Below, one piece after another: positions 24,742-33,800 of a stretch of DNA of 64,000 nt. The stretch lies in contig JABTUC010000001.1 in NCBI GenBank assembly GCA_015075545.1, forward strand, positions 682,001 to 746,000, given 5' to 3'. Under the pieces are notes generated by a model. The model had not been told where the DNA came from and did not search any database. It saw only the letters and a program-made list of their open reading frames with translations. A program made the translations under genes and the position numbers. Every line of letters starts with the position of its first letter. Positions within the stretch are counted from its first letter, which is position 1. The DNA is from Ideonella sp. (GTDB taxonomy: Bacteria > Pseudomonadota > Gammaproteobacteria > Burkholderiales > Burkholderiaceae_C).

Positions 24742-25044
24742 ATGAAAAAGCTCATCTTCGCGACGATTGTTGCCGTTATGGCGCCGGCCGCGTTTGCCCA
24801 GCATGCTCTGGCCGAGAAGAAGAACTGCCTGGCCTGCCACCAGGAGAACAAGAAGCTGGTCGGGCCCGCCTACAAGGAAGTGGCCAAGAAGTATGCCGGC
24901 CAGAAAGACGCCGTGGCCAAGCTCGCCGAGAAGATCCAGAAGGGTGGCAGCGGCGTCTGGGGTCAGATTCCGATGCCGGCCAACCCGCAGGTCAATGCCG
25001 AGGAGGCCAAGCAACTGGCAACCTGGATCCTGTCGCTGAAGTAG
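24742..25044 (+). CDS. Class I c-type cytochrome (c551/c552-like)
   Basis: 100 aa periplasmic electron carrier. The signal peptide (MKKLIFATIVAVMAPAAFAQ) is followed by the haem site Cys29-x-x-Cys32-His33 (NCLACH). The axial Met is in IPMPANP near residue 77, and the C-terminal helix is EEAKQLATWILSLK. Size and layout fit cytochrome c551/c552, which passes electrons to terminal oxidases or nitrite reductase. It is followed by a strong terminator. Confidence 0.94.
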   Translation: MKKLIFATIVAVMAPAAFAQHALAEKKNCLACHQENKKLVGPAYKEVAKKYAGQKDAVAKLAEKIQKGGSGVWGQIPMPANPQVNAEEAKQLATWILSLK

Positions 25045-25066
25045 CCCGCTCGCGCGCTCGAGATAA

Positions 25067-25091
25067 AAAGGCCCCGCAATGCGGGGCCTTT
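25067..25091 (+). terminator. Intrinsic terminator after the cytochrome gene
   Basis: An 11-bp perfect stem AAAGGCCCCGC / GCGGGGCCTTT with loop AAT, ending in T-rich sequence. It lies 22 nt after the cytochrome stop and could also serve the opposite strand. Confidence 0.85.
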
Positions 25092-25098
25092 GCTTTGG

Positions 25099-25285
25099 CG
25101 GCGCTCGATCAGTTGGACTGCGCCAACTGATCGAGGATCGCCGAGTTTTGGCTTCGGCCGGCGCTGCGCGCCTCAACTTGCGCTTTCGCGCAAGTTGGCC
25201 TGCGCCGAAATCCAGCGCTCTCGGCGCTGCGCGCCGCCGCCTTCGGCGCTCGATCAGTTGGACTGCGCCAACTGATCGAGGATCG
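25099..25285. repeat. Partial duplication of the acs 3' end with three hairpins
   Basis: A block of about 42 nt (GGCGCTCGATCAGTTGG onward) occurs at 25099-25140 and again at 25244-25285, 145 nt apart. The right copy includes the last codons and stop of acs; the left copy would encode the same [10 protein letters not shown] ending on the minus strand. Each copy contains the perfect inverted repeat CGATCAGTTGG-6 nt-CCAACTGATCG (25106-25133 and 25251-25278). Between them lies another hairpin, CAACTTGCGC-TTTC-GCGCAAGTTG (25174-25197). The 25092-25253 gap has no gene. The hairpins may act as a transcript end for acs. Confidence 0.8.
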
Positions 25286-27215
25286 CTGGATTTTCCAGTG
25301 TGCTGGTGTCCTGGGTGATGGCCTCGCCCTTGGCGATCGAGCGCAGCAGGCGGCGCATGATCTTCCCCGAGCGGGTCTTGGGCAGGTTGTCGCCGAAGCG
25401 GATGTCCTTCGGCTTGGCGATCGGACCGATCTCCTTGGCCACCCAGTTGCGCAGCTCGTTGGCGATCTTCTTCGCCTCTTCGCCGGTGGGCCTTGCGCGC
25501 TTGAGCACGACGAACGCACACACCGCCTCGCCGGTGAGGTCGTCGGGGCGGCCGACCACCGCGGCTTCGGCCACCAGCTGCGTGTGCGCCACCAGCGCCG
25601 ACTCGACCTCCATCGTGCCCAGGCGGTGGCCCGAGACGTTGAGCACGTCGTCGACGCGGCCGGTGATCGTGAAGTAGCCGCGCTCGGCGTCGCGGCTGGC
25701 ACCGTCGCCGGCGAGGTAGTAGCCCTTGAGCTCCGGCGGGTAGTAGCTCTTCTTGTAGCGCTCGGGGTCGCCCCAGATGGTGCGGATCATGCCGGGCCAC
25801 GGCTTCTTGACGACCAGCAGGCCGCCCTGCCCGTTGGGCACGTCGCCGCCCGCCTCGTCGACGATCGCTGCGGCGATGCCCGGCAATGGCAACGTGCACG
25901 AGCCCGGCACCAGCGGCGTTGCGCCGGGCAGCGGGGTGATCATGTGGCCACCGGTCTCGGTCTGCCACCAGGTGTCGACCACCGGGCAGCGGCCGCCGCC
26001 GACATTCTCGTAATACCACTCCCACGCTGCCGGGTTGATCGGCTCGCCCACCGAGCCGAGGATGCGCAGCGAGTCGAGCTTGTACTTCTTGGGATGCACG
26101 GCCGGGTTGGTCTCGGCGGCCTTGATCAGCGAGCGGATCGCGGTGGGCGCGGTGTAGAACACCGTCACCTTGTGCGACTCGATCATCTTCCAGAAGCGCC
26201 CCGCGTCGGGGTACGTCGGTACGCCTTCGAACACGATCTCGGTGGCGCCGCAGGCCAGTGGCCCGTAGGTGATGTAGGTGTGGCCGGTGACCCAGCCGAT
26301 GTCGGCGGTGCACCAGAAGAGATCGTCGGGCTTGATGTCGAACGCCCACTTGGTGGTCACTGCGGCATGCAGCAGGTAGCCGCCGGTGCTGTGCTGCACG
26401 CCCTTGGGCTTGCCGGTGGAGCCCGACGTGTACAGCAGGAACAGCGGATGCTCGGCGCTCACCCACTCGGGTTCGCAGCTCGCGCTCTGGCCGGCCACCA
26501 CCTCGTGCAGCCATTTGTCGCGCGCAGCGTCCCACTGGATCGTGCCGCCGGTGCGCTTGTAGACGATGACATTGCGGATGCTGTCGCAGCCACCCATCGC
26601 GAGCGCCTCGTCGACGATGCTCTTCAGGCCGAGCGGCTTGCCGCCGCGCATCTGCTCGTCGGCGGTGATCACCATCACCGCGCCGGCGTCGGCGATGCGG
26701 TCGCGCAGGCTCTGCGCCGAAAAGCCGCCGAACACCACCGAGTGCGTGGCGCCGATGCGTGCGCAGGCCTGCATCGCGCACACGCCTTCGATCGACATCG
26801 GCATGTAGATGACGACGCGATCGCCTTTCTTGACCCCGTGGCCGCGCAGCGCGTTGGCCAGCTTGCTCACGCGCTCGAGCAGTTGCGCGTAGGTGACCTT
26901 CGTCACCGCGCCGTCGTCGGCTTCGAAGACGATCGCCGTCTTGGCGCCGAGACCGCGCTCGACCTGCAGATCGAGGCAGTTGTACGACGCGTTCAGCGTG
27001 CCGTCCTCGAACCACTTGAAGAACGGCGCCTTGCTGTCGTCGAGCGCCTTGGTGAACGGCGTCTTCCACTGGATGTGCTCGCGCGCCAGCCGGGCCCAGA
27101 AGCCCGCATGGTCGGCCTCGGCTTCGCGGCACAGCGCCTGGTACGCCGGCATGCCGGAGATCGTCGCGGACTTCACCAGGGCCGCGGGGGGTGGGTAGAC
27201 GCGAAGCTCGCTCAT
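25254..27215 (-). CDS. acs: Acetyl-CoA synthetase (AMP-forming)
   Basis: 653 aa, full length. It activates acetate to acetyl-CoA via acetyl-AMP. Motifs: P-loop [12 protein letters not shown] (about residue 266), [10 protein letters not shown] (about 412), [16 protein letters not shown] and the C-terminal [11 protein letters not shown] whose Lys is the regulatory acetylation site. Cytosolic. The last codons form a perfect hairpin and are duplicated 145 nt downstream. Divergent from the UPF0114 gene. Confidence 0.97.
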   Translation of the reverse strand: MSELRVYPPPAALVKSATISGMPAYQALCREAEADHAGFWARLAREHIQWKTPFTKALDDSKAPFFKWFEDGTLNASYNCLDLQVERGLGAKTAIVFEADDGAVTKVTYAQLLERVSKLANALRGHGVKKGDRVVIYMPMSIEGVCAMQACARIGATHSVVFGGFSAQSLRDRIADAGAVMVITADEQMRGGKPLGLKSIVDEALAMGGCDSIRNVIVYKRTGGTIQWDAARDKWLHEVVAGQSASCEPEWVSAEHPLFLLYTSGSTGKPKGVQHSTGGYLLHAAVTTKWAFDIKPDDLFWCTADIGWVTGHTYITYGPLACGATEIVFEGVPTYPDAGRFWKMIESHKVTVFYTAPTAIRSLIKAAETNPAVHPKKYKLDSLRILGSVGEPINPAAWEWYYENVGGGRCPVVDTWWQTETGGHMITPLPGATPLVPGSCTLPLPGIAAAIVDEAGGDVPNGQGGLLVVKKPWPGMIRTIWGDPERYKKSYYPPELKGYYLAGDGASRDAERGYFTITGRVDDVLNVSGHRLGTMEVESALVAHTQLVAEAAVVGRPDDLTGEAVCAFVVLKRARPTGEEAKKIANELRNWVAKEIGPIAKPKDIRFGDNLPKTRSGKIMRRLLRSIAKGEAITQDTSTLENPAILDQLAQSN

Positions 27216-27376
27216 GAAGGTCTCCTGCTTTTGGATGCGGCCGGAATCGGGTTTCTAGCGCAGTGCCGCCACGGTCGAGACCGTGCCGGCCAAGGCCCTA
27301 CTCTAGCGACTGGCGGCCGTGCCCCGCCACTAGAATTCGCCCGCCCTCGATTCGGGGCAAACCCCTGTGCGTGTGC

Positions 27377-27976
27377 ATGAGCCCCCTGCGCAACCCCGCC
27401 CACCCCACGCTGCGCCCGCTGCCGAGCCTGATCTTCGCCAGCCGATGGTTGCAGTTGCCGCTGTACATGGGCCTGATCGTGGCCCAGACGGTCTACGTGT
27501 TCCATTTCTGGGTCGAGCTGTGGCACCTGGTCGAGGCGGCGTTCGGCGACCAGGAAGCGCTGGCGAGCCTGGTCAAGAGCGTGGGCTACAAGGAAGGGCC
27601 GGTCGAAGGCCTCAACGAGACGATCATCATGCTGGTCGTGCTCGGGCTGATCGACGTGGTGATGATCAGCAACCTGCTGATCATGGTGATCGTCGGCGGC
27701 TACGAAACCTTCGTCTCGCGGCTCCACCTCGAGAGCCACCCCGACCAGCCCGAGTGGCTGAGCCACGTCAATGCCTCGGTGCTGAAGGTCAAGCTGGCCA
27801 CGGCGATCATCGGCATCAGCTCGATCCACCTGCTCAAGACCTTCATCAACGCCGAGAACTACACCGAGAAAGCGCTGCTGTGGCAGACCGCGATCCACAT
27901 CGCGTTCCTGCTGTCGGCGCTGGCGGTGGCGGCGGCCGACCGCGTGCTCGGTAGCGGCGGCCGGGAGCACCACTGA
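27377..27976 (+). CDS. UPF0114 (YqhA-like) membrane protein
   Basis: 199 aa, four hydrophobic segments: QLPLYMGLIVAQTVYVFHFW, TIIMLVVLGLIDVVMISNLL, ATAIIGISSIHLLKTF and TAIHIAFLLSALAVAAAD. The FASRWLQLPLY start and NLLIMVIVGGYETFVS block are typical of the YqhA/UPF0114 family, whose role is not established. ATG 27377 was chosen by family fit; a TAGAAT box lies at 27331-27336. Upstream in-frame starts add Arg/Pro-rich, non-conserved sequence. Confidence 0.87.
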   Translation: MSPLRNPAHPTLRPLPSLIFASRWLQLPLYMGLIVAQTVYVFHFWVELWHLVEAAFGDQEALASLVKSVGYKEGPVEGLNETIIMLVVLGLIDVVMISNLLIMVIVGGYETFVSRLHLESHPDQPEWLSHVNASVLKVKLATAIIGISSIHLLKTFINAENYTEKALLWQTAIHIAFLLSALAVAAADRVLGSGGREHH

Positions 27977-28087
27977 TCCGCCGCACTGCGCCGTGGCTCC
28001 GGGACCGCGGCGCGCCTGCGCCGCCGTCGATGAGTCGCGAATCGAGGGGAATACACTGACCGCTTTCGACGAGCCATAGCCTGCACC

Positions 28088-29614
28088 ATGCCCACCATCC
28101 TCCGCGCGAGCGATCTGACCGAAACGATCGCCGCCGCGCTGCAGTACATCAGCTACTACCACCCGGCCGACTTCATCGCCCACCTCGCGCAGGCCTACCG
28201 GGTCGAGCAAAGCGCCGCGGCCAAGGACGCGATCGCGCAGATTCTCACGAACTCGCGCCTGTGCGCAGAAGGCCGGCGCCCGATCTGCCAGGACACCGGC
28301 ATCGTCAACGTGTTCCTGAAGGTGGGTTTCGACGTGCGCTTCGAAGGCTTCGCCGGCACGCTCGACGACGTCGTCAACGAAGGCGTGCGTCGCGGCTACC
28401 TCGACCCCGACAACAAGCTGCGCGCCTCGGTGCTCGACGACCCGCTGTTCGAGCGCAAGAACACGCGTGACAACACACCGGCGGTGCTCCACGTGGAACT
28501 GGTGCCCGGTGACAAAGTCGACGTCATGGTGGCTGCCAAGGGCGGCGGCAGCGAGAACAAGAGCAAGTTCGCGATGATGAATCCCAGCGACAACCTGGTT
28601 GACTGGGTGCTCAAGACGGTGCCGACGATGGGCGCCGGCTGGTGCCCGCCGGGCATGCTCGGCATCGGCGTCGGCGGCACCGCCGAGCGCGCGATGCTGC
28701 TGGCCAAGCAGGCGCTGATGGACGACATCGACATGGCTGCGCTGCTGCAACGCGGGCCGCGCAACAAGCTCGAGGAGCTGCGCATCGAGCTCTACGAGAA
28801 GGTCAATGCGCTGGGCATCGGGGCACAGGGCCTGGGCGGCCTCACCACGGTGCTCGACGTCAAGATCAAGACCTACCCCACGCACGCGGCGAGCAAGCCG
28901 GTGGCGATGATCCCCAACTGCGCGGCCACGCGCCACGCCCACGTGGTGCTCGACGGCTCGGGCCCGGCCTACCTCGAGCCGCCGAGCCTCGACCTGTGGC
29001 CCGATGTGCACTGGGCGCCCGACTACAACAAGAGCCGCAAGGTCGACCTGAACACCCTGACGCCGGCCGAGGTGGCGAGCTGGAAGCCCGGCGACACCCT
29101 GCTGCTGTCGGGCCGCATGCTCACCGGCCGCGACGCGGCGCACAAGCGCATCCAGGACATGCTGGCCAAGGGCGAGAAGCTGCCGGTGGACTTCACCAAC
29201 CGCGTCATCTACTACGTCGGCCCTGTCGACCCGGTACGCGACGAAGTCGTCGGCCCGGCCGGCCCCACCACCTCGACGCGGATGGACAAGTTCACCGAGA
29301 TGATGCTGGCACGCACCGGCCTGATCGCGATGATCGGCAAGGCCGAGCGCGGGCCGGCGGCGATCGAGGCGATCCGCAAGCACAAGAGCGCCTACCTGAT
29401 GGCGGTGGGCGGCGCCGCCTACCTGGTGGCCAAGGCGATCAAGGCTGCCAAGGTCGTCGGCTTCGCCGACCTCGGCATGGAGGCGATCTACGAGTTCGAC
29501 GTCAAGGACATGCCGGTGACCGTGGCGGTGGACGCCGGCGGCACCAGCGTTCACGAGACCGGGCCGCGCGAGTGGCAGACCCGCATCGGCAAGATCCCGA
29601 TCGCGGTGGCTTGA
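28088..29614 (+). CDS. fumA: Fumarate hydratase, class I
   Basis: 508 aa iron-sulfur fumarase, interconverting fumarate and L-malate in the TCA cycle. The three cluster ligands are Cys67 (ICQDTG), Cys186 (GWCPPG) and Cys278 (NCAATRH); their spacing of 119 and 92 residues matches single-chain class I fumarases. The N-terminal alpha and C-terminal beta regions (GRMLTGRDAAHKR, GPTTSTRMD) are fused. Cytosolic and oxygen-sensitive in known members. A TACACT box about 30 nt upstream may be the -10. Confidence 0.95.
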   Translation: MPTILRASDLTETIAAALQYISYYHPADFIAHLAQAYRVEQSAAAKDAIAQILTNSRLCAEGRRPICQDTGIVNVFLKVGFDVRFEGFAGTLDDVVNEGVRRGYLDPDNKLRASVLDDPLFERKNTRDNTPAVLHVELVPGDKVDVMVAAKGGGSENKSKFAMMNPSDNLVDWVLKTVPTMGAGWCPPGMLGIGVGGTAERAMLLAKQALMDDIDMAALLQRGPRNKLEELRIELYEKVNALGIGAQGLGGLTTVLDVKIKTYPTHAASKPVAMIPNCAATRHAHVVLDGSGPAYLEPPSLDLWPDVHWAPDYNKSRKVDLNTLTPAEVASWKPGDTLLLSGRMLTGRDAAHKRIQDMLAKGEKLPVDFTNRVIYYVGPVDPVRDEVVGPAGPTTSTRMDKFTEMMLARTGLIAMIGKAERGPAAIEAIRKHKSAYLMAVGGAAYLVAKAIKAAKVVGFADLGMEAIYEFDVKDMPVTVAVDAGGTSVHETGPREWQTRIGKIPIAVA

Positions 29615-29639
29615 GCGCCGCGCACGCGTCAGTGCGCGG

Positions 29640-30881
29640 TTAGGCCTGCCGCACCACCCGCTGCGGAAACGGAATCTCGACGCCGCGCTCGTTCAGGCAG
29701 CGCAGGATCGCGAAGTTGACGTCGCTGCGCACGTTGCCCTCGCCGTTGGCGACGTCGCCGATCCAGAAGCCGATCGTCAGCTCGAGACCGTCGGCGGCAA
29801 AGCTCGACAGGTTGACGGCGCACGGCGGATCGGCCAGCACGCGCGGCACAGCGTGCACCGCCTGCTTGAGGTGCGGCACCAGCGCGTCGAGGTCGGTACC
29901 GTAGGCCACCTGCACGACGGTCGACACCACGACCCGCGGATCGGCGAACGAGGCGTTCTCGACGCGCTGCGTGATCAGCATCTCGTTGGGCACCAGCGAT
30001 TCGCGGCCGTTGCCGGCGCGCACGACGGTGTAGCGGGTGGTGATGTCGGTGATGCGGCCTTCGAAGCTGTCGACCTTGACGACGTCGCCGATGCGCAGGC
30101 TGCGTTCGGCGAGGATGACGAAGCCCGACACGTAGTTGGCCGCCAGTTTCTGCAGGCCGAAGCCGATGCCCACGCCGATCGCGCCGCCAAGCACCGACAA
30201 CGCCGTCAGCGGAATGCCGGCGGCCCCCAGCGCCACCAGCACGCCCACCAGCAGCAGCAGCGCGCGCGCGCCGTTGGCAGCGATCTTGCGCACCGACAGG
30301 TCGACGCTGCTGGCTCGCATCAGGCGAGCCTCGACCAACGCCGACAGCCACAGCACCGCCACCAGCGCGATCAGCGCGGTCAGCACGCCCTGGATGATGG
30401 CCAGCAGCGTGACGGTGCTGCCACCGACGCGCCAGCGCACCTCCTCCATCGCGTCGATCAGCATCGGCAGCAGGTCGGTGACCCACAGCACCAGCCCCAG
30501 CCAGACGATCCACGCCAGCGTGCGTGCCAGGGTGTGCACCGTGGTGGAATCCGGGAACGCCGCCTTCAGCACGCGCCCCAGCGTGCGGATGATCGCCAGG
30601 CTGGCCAGGATCGGCACCGCCAGCCGCAGCAGGCCGATCGGCATCCAGCGCGCCAGCAGCATGCGCGCAACCACCACCAGCAGCAGCGCCAGCAGCGGAA
30701 ACGCCACGCCGTCGATGGCATGACTGCCGAGCCAGACGCCGGCTGCCGTCGCGTGCCGGCGCGCCAGCCGCACCAGCGCCCAGGCCAGCAGCAGGCAGGC
30801 CACCAGCACGACCGTCTCGGACAGCGCGCTGGCCTGGGTCAGCGCGGCCCAGACCTGCGACAGCGTCTCGCCGGCGTGCAC
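29640..30881 (-). CDS. Mechanosensitive ion channel family protein (MscS-like)
   Basis: 413 aa from GTG 30881, which overlaps the deacetylase stop by one base; no strong ribosome site is visible. About five N-terminal hydrophobic segments precede the MscS core: pore helix LSVLGGAIGVGIGFGLQKLA (about residues 255-275), NYVSGFVIL, then the beta domain SLRIGDVVKVDSFEGRITDI and PNEMLITQRV. The C-terminal alpha/beta domain ends FPQRVV. It acts as a membrane-tension safety valve in known members. The extra N-terminal helices place it in the larger MscS group. Confidence 0.9.
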   Translation of the reverse strand: MHAGETLSQVWAALTQASALSETVVLVACLLLAWALVRLARRHATAAGVWLGSHAIDGVAFPLLALLLVVVARMLLARWMPIGLLRLAVPILASLAIIRTLGRVLKAAFPDSTTVHTLARTLAWIVWLGLVLWVTDLLPMLIDAMEEVRWRVGGSTVTLLAIIQGVLTALIALVAVLWLSALVEARLMRASSVDLSVRKIAANGARALLLLVGVLVALGAAGIPLTALSVLGGAIGVGIGFGLQKLAANYVSGFVILAERSLRIGDVVKVDSFEGRITDITTRYTVVRAGNGRESLVPNEMLITQRVENASFADPRVVVSTVVQVAYGTDLDALVPHLKQAVHAVPRVLADPPCAVNLSSFAADGLELTIGFWIGDVANGEGNVRSDVNFAILRCLNERGVEIPFPQRVVRQA

Positions 30882-31816
30882 TAGATTTCGGCCAGCACCC
30901 GCAGGTGGGTGGCCACGCTGCGCGCCAGTGCACCGAGGTTGTAGCCACCCTCCAGGCACGACACGATGCGCCCTTGCGAGTGGCGGTCAGCGACTTCCTT
31001 GACCCGCTGCGTGATCCATTGGTAGTCGGCCTCCACCAGGCCGAGCTGGCCCAGTTCGTCGTCGCGGTGGGCATCGAAGCCGGCCGAGAAGAACACCATC
31101 TGCGGCGCGAACTCCTCCAGCGCCGGCATCCAGTTGGCCTCGATCAGCTCGCGGATCTCGGGGCCGCGCGCGTACGGCCGGATCGGCAGATTGACCATGT
31201 TGGTGCCCTTGGGGACCGAGCCGCTGCCAGGGTACAGCGGGTGCTGGAAGAAGCTCACCATCAGGATGCGCTCGTCGCCGGCGACGATGTCTTCGGTGCC
31301 GTTGCCGTGATGGACGTCGAAGTCGACGATCGCCACGCGATGCAGGCCCAGCACGTCCAGCGCGTGCCGCGCCGCCACCGCCACGTTGTTGTAGAAGCAG
31401 AATCCCATCGCGGCGTCGCGCGTCGCATGGTGGCCAGGCGGCCGTACCGCGCAGAACGCCGCCCGCGCCTCGCCGCGCACCACCGCCTCGGTGGCTGCCA
31501 CCGCAGCACCCGCGGCGCGCTGCGCCGCGCGGCGCGTATGCGGGCAGGCGATGGTGTCGGGGTCGAAAGCATGATGCTCGCCGCTGGCCTCGATTTCCGA
31601 CAAGACCGCATCGAGCTCGGCGACGAAGCCGGCGGTGTGCGCCCTGCACAGCGCATCGCGCTCGATCAAGGGGGCGTCACGAAACGCCAGCACGGCGTCG
31701 AGCCCGGTGGCGCGCAGGTGATCGGCAATCGCATCGAGCCGTGCCGCGCACTCGGGATGGCCGCGACCCATATCGTGCAAACGGCACTCGGGGTGGGTGA
31801 ACACGAGGGTGGTCAT
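30881..31816 (-). CDS. Histone deacetylase-like (acetoin utilisation/acetylpolyamine amidohydrolase) family protein
   Basis: 311 aa zinc hydrolase of the arginase/deacetylase fold. Visible: RPPGHHATRDAAMGFCFYNN (charge-relay His pair), metal ligands in DFDVHHGNGT and SAGFDAHRDD, and LEGGYN near the C-terminus. Bacterial members deacetylate acetylpolyamines or acetyl-lysine; which applies here is unknown. It is probably co-transcribed with the MscS gene, whose start overlaps its stop. Divergent from the moxR cluster. Confidence 0.92.
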   Translation of the reverse strand: MTTLVFTHPECRLHDMGRGHPECAARLDAIADHLRATGLDAVLAFRDAPLIERDALCRAHTAGFVAELDAVLSEIEASGEHHAFDPDTIACPHTRRAAQRAAGAAVAATEAVVRGEARAAFCAVRPPGHHATRDAAMGFCFYNNVAVAARHALDVLGLHRVAIVDFDVHHGNGTEDIVAGDERILMVSFFQHPLYPGSGSVPKGTNMVNLPIRPYARGPEIRELIEANWMPALEEFAPQMVFFSAGFDAHRDDELGQLGLVEADYQWITQRVKEVADRHSQGRIVSCLEGGYNLGALARSVATHLRVLAEI

Positions 31817-31851
31817 TCTGGGCCCGTGGCTTTTCGGTTAAGGTGCCGCGC

Positions 31852-32784
<933 letters not shown>

Positions 32785-32851
32785 GCAAGCAAGGCCGCTC
32801 CGCAGCGCCCTCCCCGCGGTGCAGCGGCGCACAACCCCTCGCAGGCGCCCG

Positions 32852-33790
32852 GTGATCGCGCAACGCATCCGCGACTGGTTCGAGAACCGGTTGCCGGTCA
32901 GCGATACCCACACATTGACCCAGCGCAACATCTACATCGTGCCCACCAAGGCGGGTCTCGCGTTCGCCTTCACGCTGGTGCTGATGCTGGTGGCGTCGAT
33001 CAACTACCAGCTCAATCTGGGCTACCTGCTCACCTTTCTCCTGGCCGGCAGCGCGCTGGTCTCGATGCACCTGACGCACGGCACGCTGCGCGGACTGACG
33101 CTGCGCGTCAAGGCGCCGGCGCCGGTGTTCCTCGGCCAGCCGGCCGAGGTCGAGCTGGTGCTGAGCAATGCGGGTGCAGCGCGCCACGGCATCGGCGTCG
33201 GGGTACGCCGGGCGCGGCCGCACTTCGCCTGGTGCGACGTGCCGGCGTTCGGCAGCGCCACGGCTCGCATCACCTTCGCGCCGCGTCAGCGCGGGCTGGC
33301 GCGCGTGCCCACGCTGATGGCCGAGACGCGCTTTCCGCTCGGGCTGTTCCGTGCCTGGACGATCCTGCGGCCGGCGGCGACGGTGCTGATCTATCCGCAG
33401 CTCGAGCAGCCGAGCGCACCGCTGCCGCCGGCGCGCGCGGTGCCCGGCGTGGCGCGTGCCACCCGCGCGACCGACGGCGGCGAGTTCGACGGCGTGCGCA
33501 GCTACCGCCGCGGCGACGCGATGCGGCGCTTGGTCTGGAAGAAGGCCGCCAAGACCGGCGAGCTGGTCAGCCGCGACACCAGCGAGAGCACCAGCCGCGA
33601 GCTGTGGCTCGACTTCGACGACACCGGTTTGCGCGACAGCGAGGCGTGCCTCAGTCGCCTGGCGGCCTGGACCCTGATGGCCGCTCACGCCGGCATGGCG
33701 TTCGGTCTGCGCATGCCCGGCATCGAGCTGCCGCCCGGCGAGGGCGACGCGCAGCGACGCGCCGCGCTCGAGGCGCTGGCGCTGTGGTGA
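32852..33790 (+). CDS. DUF58 domain-containing membrane protein
   Basis: 312 aa from GTG 32852; an in-frame GTG at 32819 is equally possible and neither has a good ribosome site. Two membrane segments lie near the N-terminus (GLAFAFTLVLMLVASINYQL and LGYLLTFLLAGSALVSMHL). The DUF58 block FDGVRSYRRGDAMRRLVWKK sits around residues 205-225. A vWA-like domain is usual in this family. It is expected to work with the MoxR ATPase upstream and the transglutaminase downstream. Confidence 0.88.
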   Translation: MIAQRIRDWFENRLPVSDTHTLTQRNIYIVPTKAGLAFAFTLVLMLVASINYQLNLGYLLTFLLAGSALVSMHLTHGTLRGLTLRVKAPAPVFLGQPAEVELVLSNAGAARHGIGVGVRRARPHFAWCDVPAFGSATARITFAPRQRGLARVPTLMAETRFPLGLFRAWTILRPAATVLIYPQLEQPSAPLPPARAVPGVARATRATDGGEFDGVRSYRRGDAMRRLVWKKAAKTGELVSRDTSESTSRELWLDFDDTGLRDSEACLSRLAAWTLMAAHAGMAFGLRMPGIELPPGEGDAQRRAALEALALW

Positions 33791-33800
33791 GGCGCTGACC

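Noticed and set aside
25067..25290. CRISPR-like array after the cytochrome gene
   Set aside because: Only two repeat copies, one of them the acs coding end; no regular spacers and no cas genes.
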